Source: Nymphaea colorata
Lineage: Eukaryota > Streptophyta > Magnoliopsida > Nymphaeales > Nymphaeaceae
Reading direction: 5' to 3'
Length of the DNA: 64,000 nt
Assembly: GCF_008831285.2 (NCBI RefSeq)
Contig: NC_045146.1
Coordinates: forward strand, 15,741,149-15,805,148
Made by a program: the position numbers and the translations under genes. Under the pieces are notes generated by a model, which was not told where the DNA came from, did no database searches, and saw nothing but the letters and a program-made list of their open reading frames with translations. Of the stretch, positions 49,201 to 58,801 are shown one piece after another. How positions within the stretch are numbered: the first letter of the stretch is position 1; the number at the start of each line of letters is the position of its first letter.

Positions 49201-49890
49201 TTTCTGACATCTGAATATTTCTTCAGCTGTTTTTTGTCATGCACCTCACATCATCCACTTTTACTGAAATTCAAGTGTACTGTAGCCAAATAAATGATTC
49301 ACACATTAAAAACCATAGGTTGGACAAGCCACTGGCTAGTCAAAATCTAGCCAACTGAAAGAGTTGCACCGAGCAGCCCAACGATTTCAAAGGGTGGGTT
49401 GCTGGTTTGTCATCTCAAGGAATAACTCATGCTTTGATGCAGCCTGCGGATATTTATCTGATTGATGAGCCAAGTGCGTACCTGGACTCAGAGCAGCGTA
49501 TAGTGGCTTCTAAAGTCATAAAGCGATTCATCCTTCATGCTAAGAAGACTGCGTTTGTGGTGGAGCATGACTTTATAATGGCAACATACCTTGCTGATCG
49601 AGTTATTGTTTACGAGGGGATACCATCCTTGGATTGTGTTGCTAATGCTCCCCAGTCCCTCTTGACAGGGATGAATCTTTTCTTGTCGGTAAGCTAATTG
49701 ATTCCTAGTTTCTTTGTATCATGGATTCTCTCCAGGAAGTGGTTTGTCATTCCATGGTGATTTTGTGCAGCATTTGGACATTACTTTTAGAAGAGATCCG
49801 ACCAACTATAGGCCCCGCATAAACAAGCTTGATTCTACTAAAGACAGGGAACAGAAGGCTGCTGGTTCCTATTACTACCTGGATGATTGA
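43277..49890 (+). CDS. ABCE: ABC transporter E family / RNase L inhibitor-like ribosome-recycling ATPase
   Basis: Exons 43277-43379, 46074-46159, 46262-46359, 46468-46585, 46682-46771, 47328-47632, 47735-47930, 48010-48195, 48349-48618, 49443-49688 and 49771-49890 give 605 residues, the canonical ABCE length. ABCE1/Rli1 is a cytosolic Fe-S ATPase that splits ribosomes after termination and acts in initiation; it has no membrane domain despite the family name. Visible motifs: two Fe-S clusters ([15 protein letters not shown] and [12 protein letters not shown]), Walker A1 GTNGIGKST (Lys116), signature LSGGELQ (217-223), Walker [13 protein letters not shown], Walker A2 GENGTGKTT (Lys387), signature 2 LSGGELQ (468-474) and Walker B2 [12 protein letters not shown]. 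All junctions are GT-AG and in frame. Intron 1 (2.7 kb) splits the codon for Gly35 inside the Fe-S domain. No lesion is seen. A partial copy follows at 54.4 kb and a second gene copy starts at 61.19 kb. Confidence 0.96.
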
Positions 49891-49945
49891 AGCAGCTCCC
49901 TCTGCTGGTTCCTATTACTACCTGGATGATTGAAGCAGCTCCCTT
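49861..49945 (+). repeat. 42-bp duplication spanning the ABCE stop codon
   Basis: GCTGGTTCCTATTACTACCT...GATTGAAGCAGCTCCC begins at 49861 and again at 49903. The first copy provides the true C-terminus (AGSYYYLDD, stop) and the second lies in the 3' UTR with a redundant stop. The protein is unaffected. Confidence 0.95.
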
Positions 49946-50869
49946 TGCAGGTTTCCCACAGTTGCACCATGTGATTATTAGATACACTCATTTTGTTCAC
50001 TTCTACAGTTTCACTATTCTTTTTGACCAGGTTTCAGGGTGCCCATCTGGGATTCTGGTGGCAGATTTAACTCTGCTGGCTATATACCTTGTTGAAGCGT
50101 CATTTGGTGATGGTGATGATGCAGTCTGCTCGACAAAGGGGCCTAATTGAAGTATTCTTGATGTTCAGTTTTTCCAGAGTTCCATAGCAACAAATGTAGA
50201 TCTTCCGTTAGTGCTATGCAGACGGGTTATGTCTTGAAGGATGCTGCATTTTGAGTTTTTTACCTGCATGTCTACTGTTGAAGGCTTTTGTGTAGTTTGC
50301 TACATTATGTCCCATGCTTCAGTGCAGGGGCAGTTAATGAGTTTTGGTCGGTGAATAAGTTGAAATTAGAATGGTCCATTTGACAATCATATGTGCTGCT
50401 TGAAAATTCTTGTTGTGAATTTGTAGCCTTCCTTTGTTCTTTCCCATTGCATGAACGTATTTGACAGAGAGAGAGAGCATCTAGCGGCTGAAGTCTATGG
50501 TGTTAAGCGTTTCATGCTACTGATAATCAGAGAGCGATTGGAGCCTGCTAAATCAATCACTAACGATGACATCTCTTCCTACAAAAATGTGAATACAGAT
50601 CATAATAAGAACCACTCCATCTTCAAGAAATAGCCTGCGCATATCTTCAAAGCTGGTGGTTTCATCAGCTGTGCGTCCGTTGAGGGTGAAAAAGCAATAT
50701 CCCTATCAAAGGCTAAACCTACGAAAACTATCATTCAAGGTATCAGTCACGAAGTTCTCCCTTGCACACTCTCTCTTCATGTTTAAAGAGAGAGAGAAAG
50801 AGATGATAGCCGATAGGAAAACAAAAAGCTGCAGGATCACGGATTCAACGGTTATGGTTAATATGTTTA
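49946..50869. other. ABCE 3' flank
   Basis: Probable 3' UTR followed by sequence with no recognised gene. Short GA tracts lie near 50465 and 50790. Confidence 0.5.
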
Positions 50870-51316
50870 TACCCAGATCAGGGTAAGCATACTGTACCAC
50901 TGTGCTGAAGAGAACAACAACGACGGTGCTTGTGATCATAAGAGCATTACCGGGAACCGAAGTCGATCCTGATGTTGTAAACTGACAAAAAGCAGCTAGT
51001 TAAGGAACTTCAGATGATCCTGCTAGATCGAGAAGAACATAACCAAGCGCGATTCTGATCTCCACGTACGTGGTCGTATGACAAAGCCATGGTGACGGCA
51101 CCTCTGATAAGGCCAGCCCACCAGATAATGAACTAGTGTAAGCAGAAACGAAATCAGCACCGTACAAACTGCACATCCCGTAGGCATCAAAAACTGACTT
51201 GACGGTTTTCTTTTCTTCTCATTTTGTTTCTAATGAAAGAAAGAGGGTACACAAATGCAGCCCGGGCTACCAAAACCAGCATCAGTAACGTGGCACTAAT
51301 CGAAGCCCAAACGCCT
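50870..51316 (-). pseudogene. Fragment of a Na+/H+ antiporter (NHX) gene
   Basis: On the minus strand an acceptor (CAG at 51315-51317) precedes VWASISATLLMLVLVARAAF and VYPLSFIRNKM. After a gap come WWAGLIRGAVTMALSY (about 51080-51130) and, frame-shifted, SVPGNALMITSTVVVVLFST (about 50895-50960). These match successive transmembrane blocks of plant NHX-type exchangers, which exchange Na+ or K+ for H+ at vacuole or endosome. The N-terminal and C-terminal thirds are absent, and stops separate the blocks, so it is a relic. Reading direction is opposite to the neighbouring ABCE and F-box genes. Confidence 0.75.
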
Positions 51317-51319
51317 GCG

Positions 51320-52260
51320 TGAATGATCAAAGAGAGGAGCTAAGTTAGTTTTTATTTCTCGAAAAGAAATCACGACGATGCGATGTGGTCGATACGGCTC
51401 GCTTATCTGATAAGCGACTCTGTTTTTTAGGCATTTACTCACGGTTCGGACATTGTTGGTTTTCGACTTTGCGTCGTTTTTCATATTCGGAAAAAAAAAA
51501 AAAAGTAATGTAACAAAAAGTTTACCTTTTATCAGTGCAGGGCAGGAGGAACTTGGACACTAGCGTCTTCAGATTGCTCAACTGAATACCTTCCATTAAA
51601 CCACCAGCCAGAATGGCTAGATCTTCTGCTCTGAGCCATCCATTTTGCTTAGAATGCAATTAATATATAACAAGCCGCCGATGAAGTTACATTTTGATGT
51701 TGGAAGATTGCTTGGCGGAAGTGGCCACAGTTGGAAGATTGCTTGCAGGAATGTCCGAACAACGATCAATTGATTGAAGCCTACGCTGGACCTTGCCAGC
51801 AAGATTGTCTGGAACTTTGGAAAAGAGCAATTTAATTGCTAGGTTTCCTCTTGGGAGCATCCGCAGCTTGGTGGAAGAACTCTTTTGATGCGTCTGCAGA
51901 TTTGATAAACAATTTTAAGACCAAGTCATGATTAATATTTAAAAGGATATAAGTTTGACAAAGTGAACTAAATTCACTAAGCACAACTACGAGCATTTAA
52001 GCAATACCATGCTCCATCGTCAGTGATGAATCTCTTCATTCCACACATCCAATCACCTTCGCGGGGATTCCTTCAACTATACTGCAGACCAAGAAAAGCA
52101 AAAAAAATAATATTAGACTTTTCTAATCAAATTATTTAGAAAAATACAAACGAGCATTTTGAAATTAACAAAACTTTGGACAGGTTATATACAAATATTT
52201 AAAGCTCCTCCCGTAGCTCGACTTCTTGGCGCCCTCTCCCAAATTTAATTCGTAACGAAC
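51320..52260. other. Intergenic DNA
   Basis: No gene is recognised. A CTTGGCGGAAGTGGCCACAGTTGGAAGATTGCTTG-type local repetition of GGAAGATTGCTTG occurs at about 51702-51745. The remainder is AT-rich. Confidence 0.45.
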
Positions 52261-52269
52261 GGTGTTAGC

Positions 52270-52560
52270 TTCTCTCGACGTGCATGGTACCACAGTAGCA
52301 TCGCCCGACCCACATCCGATCACCGGCGGCTCTTCCCTCGACCTAGCATCGCCCGATCACCGACGGCTCGACGTGCATGGTACCACAGTAGCATCGCCGG
52401 ATCACCGACGGCTCGACGTGCATGGTACCACAGTAGCATCGCCGGATCACCGACGGCTCGACGTGCATGGTACCACAGTAGCATCGCCCGACCCACATCC
52501 GATCACCGGCGGCTCTTCTCTCCACCTAGCATCGCCCGATCACCGACGGCTGAGAAGGAA
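52270..52560 (+). repeat. 45-bp tandem repeat array upstream of the F-box gene
   Basis: The motif CGACGTGCATGGTACCACAG starts at 52276, 52369, 52414 and 52459: two exact 45-bp spacings and one 93-bp spacing carrying an extra segment with CACATCCGATCACCGGCGGC. That segment recurs at the end of the array (52490-52550), giving a symmetrical higher-order pattern. The array is GC-rich, has GGTACC palindromes and stays open in one frame (LDVHGTTVASPDHRR units), but that frame has no ATG. Confidence 0.9.
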
Positions 52561-52720
52561 CACACACCGGCTAGAGTTTCTCTCGACGTAATTTTCACCC
52601 AAATCCGATCACCGACAAGGAACGCACGCCGGCAGTAGCTGTCGCTGCTACTTTTCTGGCAACCTTCACGATTGGGAAAAAGAAGTGTTGGCCAAGGAGG
52701 GATTAGACGCCCGAATTAGC

Positions 52721-53965
52721 ATGGAGGACGAGGGCAACAATCTTTGCCAGGACGAGGGCAAGAATCTTGCTTCTGAAGGAGGGATTTGCATGAAGGACGA
52801 GGATGCATCGGTGTGCCATCTGTTCATCAGCGATGACGTGCTGGTGGAAATCCTCCTGCGCCTTCCAGTGAAGGCCTTGCTCAGGTTCAGATGCGTCTGC
52901 AAGGAGTGGCGTCTACTGATTGACTCACAGGATTTTGTAGCAGCCCACCTTCATTTCGCCAGGCTCCAACAGCGACCCTCCTTCATCATTGATCAGGACC
53001 AGGAACTATGTGTCTTCGATGCGCAGCATATCCGTTTTAGAGTTTTGAAGGATATCTGGCGCCAGACCTTGGCAGCCAAGTTTAGTGACGATATTAACGT
53101 CGAGTTGCATGATTACCTTACCCTCTATTGCTGGAGCGATGATGGTCTCTGTTGTATGGGCATAAACGTTTCTTTCTTGCTTTGTAGAAGACATGTCTTT
53201 CAGATCATCAACCCTGCTACGCGGAGCAGCTTCATTCTTCCATTGTGCGGCATCTGCTATCCAAATATGTGTGAAATCATTAGTGATCCCACTTCGAAGG
53301 TCTACAAATTGCTTGTCGTGGAGGATTTTCATGGGATTAAGGCCAAGCTATTCTCCATGGGCGTTGACATTTCATGGAGGAACCTTGATGGAGCGATTCC
53401 TAGTGTCAACCGACCATGGGTCCCTAAGCCCCTCGTAAATGGGGCCATCCATTGGATATTCTCTCACGATACAGTTTCGGGTGTAGCAGCTTTCGACATA
53501 GACTGTGAGAGGTTTCGAAATGTTGGATTGCCAGAAAGTCTATTGCTTAATGTGAATCTTGATTTCCTTGCCAATTTTCAAGGGTCTCTATTTGTGGTTC
53601 GTGTTGACGTTGCAGGCCTAAAGATAGAATTATGGCTGTTGGAGGATTATCGTAATCTTCTCTGGGTGAAAAAACGTGTCATTGATTTTCCTTTTCTTCA
53701 CATTGCAGTGGGTGCGGATGATGCATCCACAACCTATATGGGCACGATACATGACGACGAGATTCTTTTTCTGTTGCGTGTAGAAAATGTGTCAGAGAAC
53801 AACATCTCAATCAAAAACTACACCATCTCCTACAGTCCCGATCGCGAAAGGGTGGAAACCATGGAGTTTAGAGTTGGGAAACCGTATGGTGATATCAGTC
53901 TGTACATTGAGAGCCTTGTCCACGTGAATGCTACTGAACTTGGAAATAATCCTCCAGGTAAATAA
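52721..53965 (+). CDS. F-box protein with F-box-associated (FBA) domain
   Basis: From the ATG at 52721 the frame runs 414 residues to the stop at 53963-53965. After an acidic N-terminus, residues about 36-75 form an F-box (ISDDVLVEILLRLPVKALLR, then FRCVCKEWRLLI), which binds the SKP1 adaptor of SCF ubiquitin ligases. The rest resembles the FBA/kelch-like substrate region of plant F-box proteins (INPATRSSFILPL, WVPKPLVNGAIHWI, AAFDIDCERFRNVGLPES, LWLLEDY). The frame is uninterrupted. Near its end a donor (CCTCCAG/GTAAAT at 53957/53958) could splice in frame to a second exon at 54216 (separate entry), which would give a 497-residue form. The substrate is unknown. The 45-bp repeat array lies in the upstream region. 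Confidence 0.85.
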   Translation: MEDEGNNLCQDEGKNLASEGGICMKDEDASVCHLFISDDVLVEILLRLPVKALLRFRCVCKEWRLLIDSQDFVAAHLHFARLQQRPSFIIDQDQELCVFDAQHIRFRVLKDIWRQTLAAKFSDDINVELHDYLTLYCWSDDGLCCMGINVSFLLCRRHVFQIINPATRSSFILPLCGICYPNMCEIISDPTSKVYKLLVVEDFHGIKAKLFSMGVDISWRNLDGAIPSVNRPWVPKPLVNGAIHWIFSHDTVSGVAAFDIDCERFRNVGLPESLLLNVNLDFLANFQGSLFVVRVDVAGLKIELWLLEDYRNLLWVKKRVIDFPFLHIAVGADDASTTYMGTIHDDEILFLLRVENVSENNISIKNYTISYSPDRERVETMEFRVGKPYGDISLYIESLVHVNATELGNNPPGK

Positions 53966-54215
53966 TTTCAGGTTATAGCTTATCCCTAGAAGTATTTTGT
54001 TGATTCCAATCAGAGAAGAATCCAGTTAACCATTTGGGCATTTGTTCTGAATCTTCTGATTATCATCATCTTGAGGCTTAGTTTAGTTCCATGCAAGTAA
54101 ACTAGCATGGTGAAGTTTAACAAGCTGGAACTAGGGAAGGGTACATATATGCATGTCTTTTGCTCTTGGAGTTCTCTCTTTTCTTACCCTACTATCTCTT
54201 GTATGTTCTGTGCAG

Positions 54216-54472
54216 ATAAGTGGTTCAGCAGTGATGATGGTGGCAATGATGATCTTGGTGATTTTTATGGTGATGATGGTGGTGATGATGATGGTGGTAG
54301 TGATGTTGGTAATGGTGGTGATGATGATGGTGGTGATGATGATGGTAGTGATGTTGGTAATGGTGGGAATGATGGTGGTGGTGATGATGACGGTAGTGAT
54401 GTTGATGATAATGGTGGTAATGATGATGGTGGTTTTCGTGATGACTCTCTTATTTTTAAGGTAACTAATTAA
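54216..54472 (+). CDS. Possible second exon of the F-box gene: Asp/Gly repeat fused to ABCE residues
   Basis: The acceptor TTCTGTGCAG ends at 54215. Splicing from 53957 keeps the frame (phase 1) and reads DKWFSSDDGGNDDLGDF, then about 60 residues of Asp, Gly, Asn, Ser and Val from GAT/GGT codons, and then GFRDDSLIFK, which is the end of ABCE exon 7, before VTN and a stop at 54472. The ABCE-derived splice donor (AAG/GTAACT at 54460/54461) is retained. Whether this exon is used is unknown; the signals and frame permit it. Confidence 0.5.
54228..54432 (+). repeat. GAT/GGT trinucleotide-based tandem repeat
   Basis: Imperfect runs of GATGATGGTGGT with interspersed AGTGATGTTGGTAATGGTGG blocks, spaced about 45 bases at 54299, 54347 and 54392. 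It encodes Asp/Gly in the plus frame and Ile/Thr on the other strand. It ends exactly where homology to ABCE begins. Confidence 0.9.
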
Positions 54473-55815
54473 ATGTTTGACTGTCAGTTGTTTAGCTGTT
54501 TGATTATTGGTTACTATTGAATGTATATTTGTTGTTACAAACTTATGCAAGATATAAATATCCAACCATGACAAAAACACAGAGAAATTTTAAACTTCGT
54601 GTTGTTGAGGGTGAATTTACATACTCCCAGATTATTATAATGCTGGGGGAGAATGGGACTGAGAAGACCACATTTATCCGAATGCTGGTACAAGATTTGT
54701 GGCGTGATATAATAGTTCTGATTAAATATTCTTTTGTACATGTTCTGTGGTGGATTCAATCTACTGAAATTCTATCTACTTGTTTTGTTTTGGATTAGCA
54801 TGTGTATATGGTATGTCCACTAAATGTAACTTTCTGCAGGCTCATCTTTTGAAACGTGACTCAGTGGAGGGCTCGGAGTTGGAAATACCTGAGTTCAATG
54901 TTTCTTACAAACCACAAAATATATGTCCAAAGTTCCAGTCAACTGTTCGCGACTTGCTGCATGAAAAAATCCCAGATTCTTATATGCATCCCCAATTTGT
55001 GTTGGATGTCATGAAGCCGCTCCAAATACCACAGTTAATGGACCAAAAGGTCATTAATCTTTTTGGTGGAGAAATGCAGAGAGTAGCGTTATGTCTATGT
55101 CTTGGCAAGGTAAAATTTCACATTGTTGAGTCCTTTTTATGTACTTCATTTGTCTCTTTGCTTTGTGTGTGTTTGTGTATGTGTGGAGAGAGAGAGAGAG
55201 GAGGAAGCTTGTTCATGAAAGTTTTTTTCTTTTCAATAATTCAAGCATGTTTCTGGTAGAAAAATTTATTAATACCAAGCGTTGAAGTGTTAATGTTGAA
55301 GGAAGGCTTTATTAAGATATTTGCAAACTGAATCTTGTGGCTAACAGTTATCAGGAAGAGAAACAAATTCTAGCTAAAATTATTACTGGAAAGCTACCAG
55401 TGGGTTCTGGATATATTTGCAACAGATAAATTATAGTTCTCCATACCATTCTTGATACTCTCATCTGAGAACGACTTTGAATCCACACAAACTGGATGGT
55501 GTTTCTCAACGTCCCATAGGATCAAAAGCAGCTATCATAGAATTTGATGGTACAGAGGAATTGGAACAGCTTTTGTTGTGGATCACGCGTAGGATTTTCA
55601 AAATATCCTGGTTGTCAATGCCATAAAGTTTGACTACTGTAGGCCATTGACTTTGAATGCCTTTGTTACCAAATTAATTCACCTGTAAATTTTTTATTTT
55701 TCTGACGTCTGAATATTTCCTTGGTTGTTTTTTGTCATGCACCTCACATCATCCACTTTTACTGAAATTCAAGTGTACTGTAGGCAGATAAATGATTCAC
55801 ACATTAAAAACCCAT
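54431..55815 (+). pseudogene. ABCE: Partial ABCE copy (end of exon 7 to intron 9)
   Basis: It matches 47912-49317 of the intact gene: last 10 codons of exon 7, intron 7, exon 8 remnant (about 54537-54687), intron 8, exon 9 (54840-55109) and most of intron 9. Differences: about 46 bases including the exon 8 acceptor and first 13 codons are lost; Walker A2 GENGTGKT is changed to GENGTEKT; signature 2 LSGGELQ is changed to LFGGEMQ. Exon 9 keeps its full 270-base length and open frame. Exon 10 is absent; homology stops in the intron before it. Introns are retained, so it was copied as DNA, not from mRNA. It cannot make a working ATPase. Confidence 0.92.
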
Positions 55816-56643
55816 ATTAGAAACAAGTGAATGCGAAAGCTTTAGGGTTAGCTAAATGAAAGCCATCCCTCGATCTCTTATATCTGAAATCCTCATCCCT
55901 TAAGGACGTTCACTTTCTGGTGTTGGAGCGGCAATACCAGGCATGAAAACTGTATATATTAGTACATAAGTGATTCTGATGCAACAGAAACTATTTCTGC
56001 ACTAAATCCTTCGGGCGTGCAAATTTTAAGTTATGTTTACATACTTAGTTTCCATCTTGATGCACCTTATTCTGCTAGCTAACATTTTCTTAAAGTTTGA
56101 CCTGTTGTTCCCCTGATGCATCATCATCAAAAATACTTCTGGAACACTGCTAACTTCTTTATTTTGGATACATCAGGTCTAGTCCTCAAGTTCTCTAGTA
56201 GTGTCATTTTCTTGCTCATACTCTGTGCGAGGATATTTGCAAAAGTCTTCACGGGCTATTTTATCTCTTTACAAAGGACTGGCATGCTTACATAGAGGCT
56301 ATGTTTGTTGAGGTTTACGTAACTGTTGGCCTTGATGAAAGAAACTGGATATCTAAAAGAATTAGAATGAAATCTCAGTTCAAATATAACATCCATATGG
56401 CTGTGAATGTTGTTGTTTATATATGTCATCATCGACATTTGAATTCAGTCCGCATAATGTTCTAACGGTTCCTTCATCCGGGAACTTATCTCAGGTAGCA
56501 TATCAATGTGCCAGTGTCTTTTTTTCTTTTCAGAATGGGAAAAAAATTGTTTCTATAGTAGGAAACAAGATGAAGGATAAAAGATGACAATGGTATGTAA
56601 CGTAATTTAAACATATGCACTAGCAAATTATTTGTCCTTTAAA

Positions 56644-56676
<33 letters not shown>

Positions 56677-57234
56677 AGTACAGTGATGCACCTAATTGCA
56701 GAAGCTTAGAGATAGGCTGGTCTTAGCAGGTGCGTTTCTTCTTTAAACGAAGATCACATCCTACAGAAGTTAAAAAGGTTCTCTGTCAGACTGGTGTCTG
56801 CCTGCCTACCCTTTTTCTACATTTTCATTTTTCAGTAAATCTGATGTCCATGAGAGTATAGTTTTTAGTATGGTCTATAAATGCTGATACCTATTTTTCA
56901 TGTGGTTTATTAATAAAATTTGATGCTTGTTTCCTGAATTTTATGAAACATTCCTTGTGAATCTTCTCTATGTCTGCTACTGGTATTCTTCCTAACTGTT
57001 TGTGGCCTTGGGCACCTATCTTGACTATGCAAATGTTAAAATCATTTTACAACGAGTGAGTATCTTAGTACCTAAACAGCACGCAACTACTTTTCAAATG
57101 AGCCAGGAAATTTGCACTTGAAACAGATCGTAGTAGGATTTTTCTTAGAATAATGCCTAGTGGACCCAGTGGTCATCAACTCTCATGTATGGATTAACTT
57201 GATTGCTTGCTGTTCTTCTGTGTTATTTTTTTAG
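55816..57234. other. Intergenic DNA between ABCE and HSP70 fragments
   Basis: No gene is recognised. An AT microsatellite lies at about 56643-56671. I looked for the first HSP70 exon (mitochondrial presequence) here and did not find it. Confidence 0.5.
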
Positions 57235-58801
57235 GTTAACAGCTCAAGCAGTTCTTATGGAAGTTCCATTTCATACCACAGATGGATGAGAGCCTTCAGG
57301 TATTGAATCAGCTACCAGACATTGTGGCCCCTTAAACATTTGAAACTTTTCCTTTATTCCTGCTAACATAAACCGTGCTTTTTGCAGCTCAAAACCTGCT
57401 GGAAATGATGTCATTGGAATTGATCTGGGTACCACTAATTCTTGTGAAGCAGTTATGGAGGGCAAGGTTGTTATGGTTATTATTTTTTTCTGATTAGTAA
57501 TTGAATTGTGAAAATGCTAATTTTCTTGCATTTGATATAGAATGCAAAAGTGAAAGAAAACTCTGAAGGTGCCCGGACTACCCCTTCGGTTGTTGCTTTC
57601 AACCAGAAAGGAGAATTGCTTGTGGGAACTCCAGCTAAGCGTCAAGCAGTAACTAATCCAACAAATACACTCTTTGGAACCAAGCGGCTTATAGGAAGAC
57701 GTTTTGATGATCCACAAACTCAGAAAGAGATGAAGATGGTTCCTTACAAGATTGTAAAGGCACCCAATGGAGATGCATGGGTTGAAGCAAATGGACAGCA
57801 GTACTCACCAAGTCAAATTGGTGCCTTTGTTCTCACAAAGATGAAGGAAACTGCAGAGTCATACCTTGGCAAATCTGTTAGCAGGGCTGTGATCACCGTT
57901 CCTGCTTATTTCAATGATGCTCAAAGGCAGGCCACAAAAGATGCAGGAAGGATTGCAGGACTTGATGTGCAGAGAATTATTAATGAGCCAACAGCTGCTG
58001 TACTTTCTTATGGATTAAACAATAAGGAGGGCCTAATTGCTGTCTTTGATCTAGGTGGTGGGACGTTTGATGTTTCAATACTGGAGATCTCCAATGGTGT
58101 ATTTGAGGTATTTCTTTTTTATGATTAACCATCGTCTGTTACTGGAACTTGGAGCTGCTAATCATTAATTTCCTGTGTTAATTGTTGTCCGTTTTTTCCA
58201 GGTCAAAGCAACAAACGGTGACACCTTTTTGGGTGGGGAAGATTTTGACAATTCATTGCTGGAGTTCCTAGTGAGTGAGTTCAAGAGAACTGAGGCAATA
58301 GACCTTTCAAAAGACAGATTGGCTTTGCAAAGGCTTCGAGAAGCAGCAGAGAAAGCAAAAATAGAGCTGTCATCAACGGCCCAAACGGAGATCAATCTGC
58401 CATTCATTACAGCAGATGCATCTGGTGCAAAACATTTGAATGTCACACTGACAAGGTCTAAGTTTGAGACCTTGGTCAATCACCTAATTGAGCGAACAAG
58501 AAATCCTTGCAAGAATTGCTTGAAGGACGCGGGCATATCCACTAAGGATGTTGATGAAGTTCTTCTGGTTGGTGGAATGACACGAGTTCCAAAAGTTCAA
58601 GAAACTGTCACAGAGATCTTTGGCAAGAATCCAAGCAAAGGAGTTAATCCTGATGAGGCAGTGGCAATGGGTGCTGCAATTCACGGAGGCATACTTCGTG
58701 GTGATGTGAAGGAGTTGCTTCTCTTGGATGTTACTCCGCTGTCACTTGGTATTGAGACCCTTGGTGGTATTTTCACAAGGTTGATCAACAGAAACACCAC
58801 G
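57235..58801 (+). pseudogene. HSC70: Truncated mitochondrial-type HSP70 gene copy with introns
   Basis: Exon-like segments 57235-57299, 57388-57466, 57541-58107 and 58202 to about 58801 join in frame from SYHRWMRAFSSKPAGNDVIG through the ATPase domain. The SSKPAGNDVIG block marks the presequence border of plant mitochondrial HSP70. Nucleotide-binding motifs are intact: phosphate-1 IDLGTTNSC, phosphate-2 [14 protein letters not shown], adenosine [11 protein letters not shown], and the linker region [18 protein letters not shown]. The first exon is missing upstream, and after LINRNTT the sequence departs from the family at about 58801, removing most of the substrate-binding domain. Full-length proteins are about 680 residues; about 390 are encoded here. 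The clean frame suggests recent duplication. A true mitochondrial chaperone cannot be made from this copy alone. Confidence 0.88.

Noticed and set aside
52270-52560. CRISPR-like regular repeats
   Set aside because: The units are adjacent with no unique spacers, and this is a plant nuclear sequence.
52262-52591. 109-codon repetitive frame as a possible upstream ORF of the F-box gene
   Set aside because: It contains no ATG in that frame, so it is not a conventional uORF; treated as a tandem repeat only.
52685-52720. Upstream extension of the F-box protein
   Set aside because: The extension would start at GTG; the first in-frame ATG is at 52721 and precedes the F-box by a reasonable distance.
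54131-54580. 149-codon minus-strand Ile/Thr-rich frame
   Set aside because: Antisense reading of the GAT/GGT repeat; low complexity.
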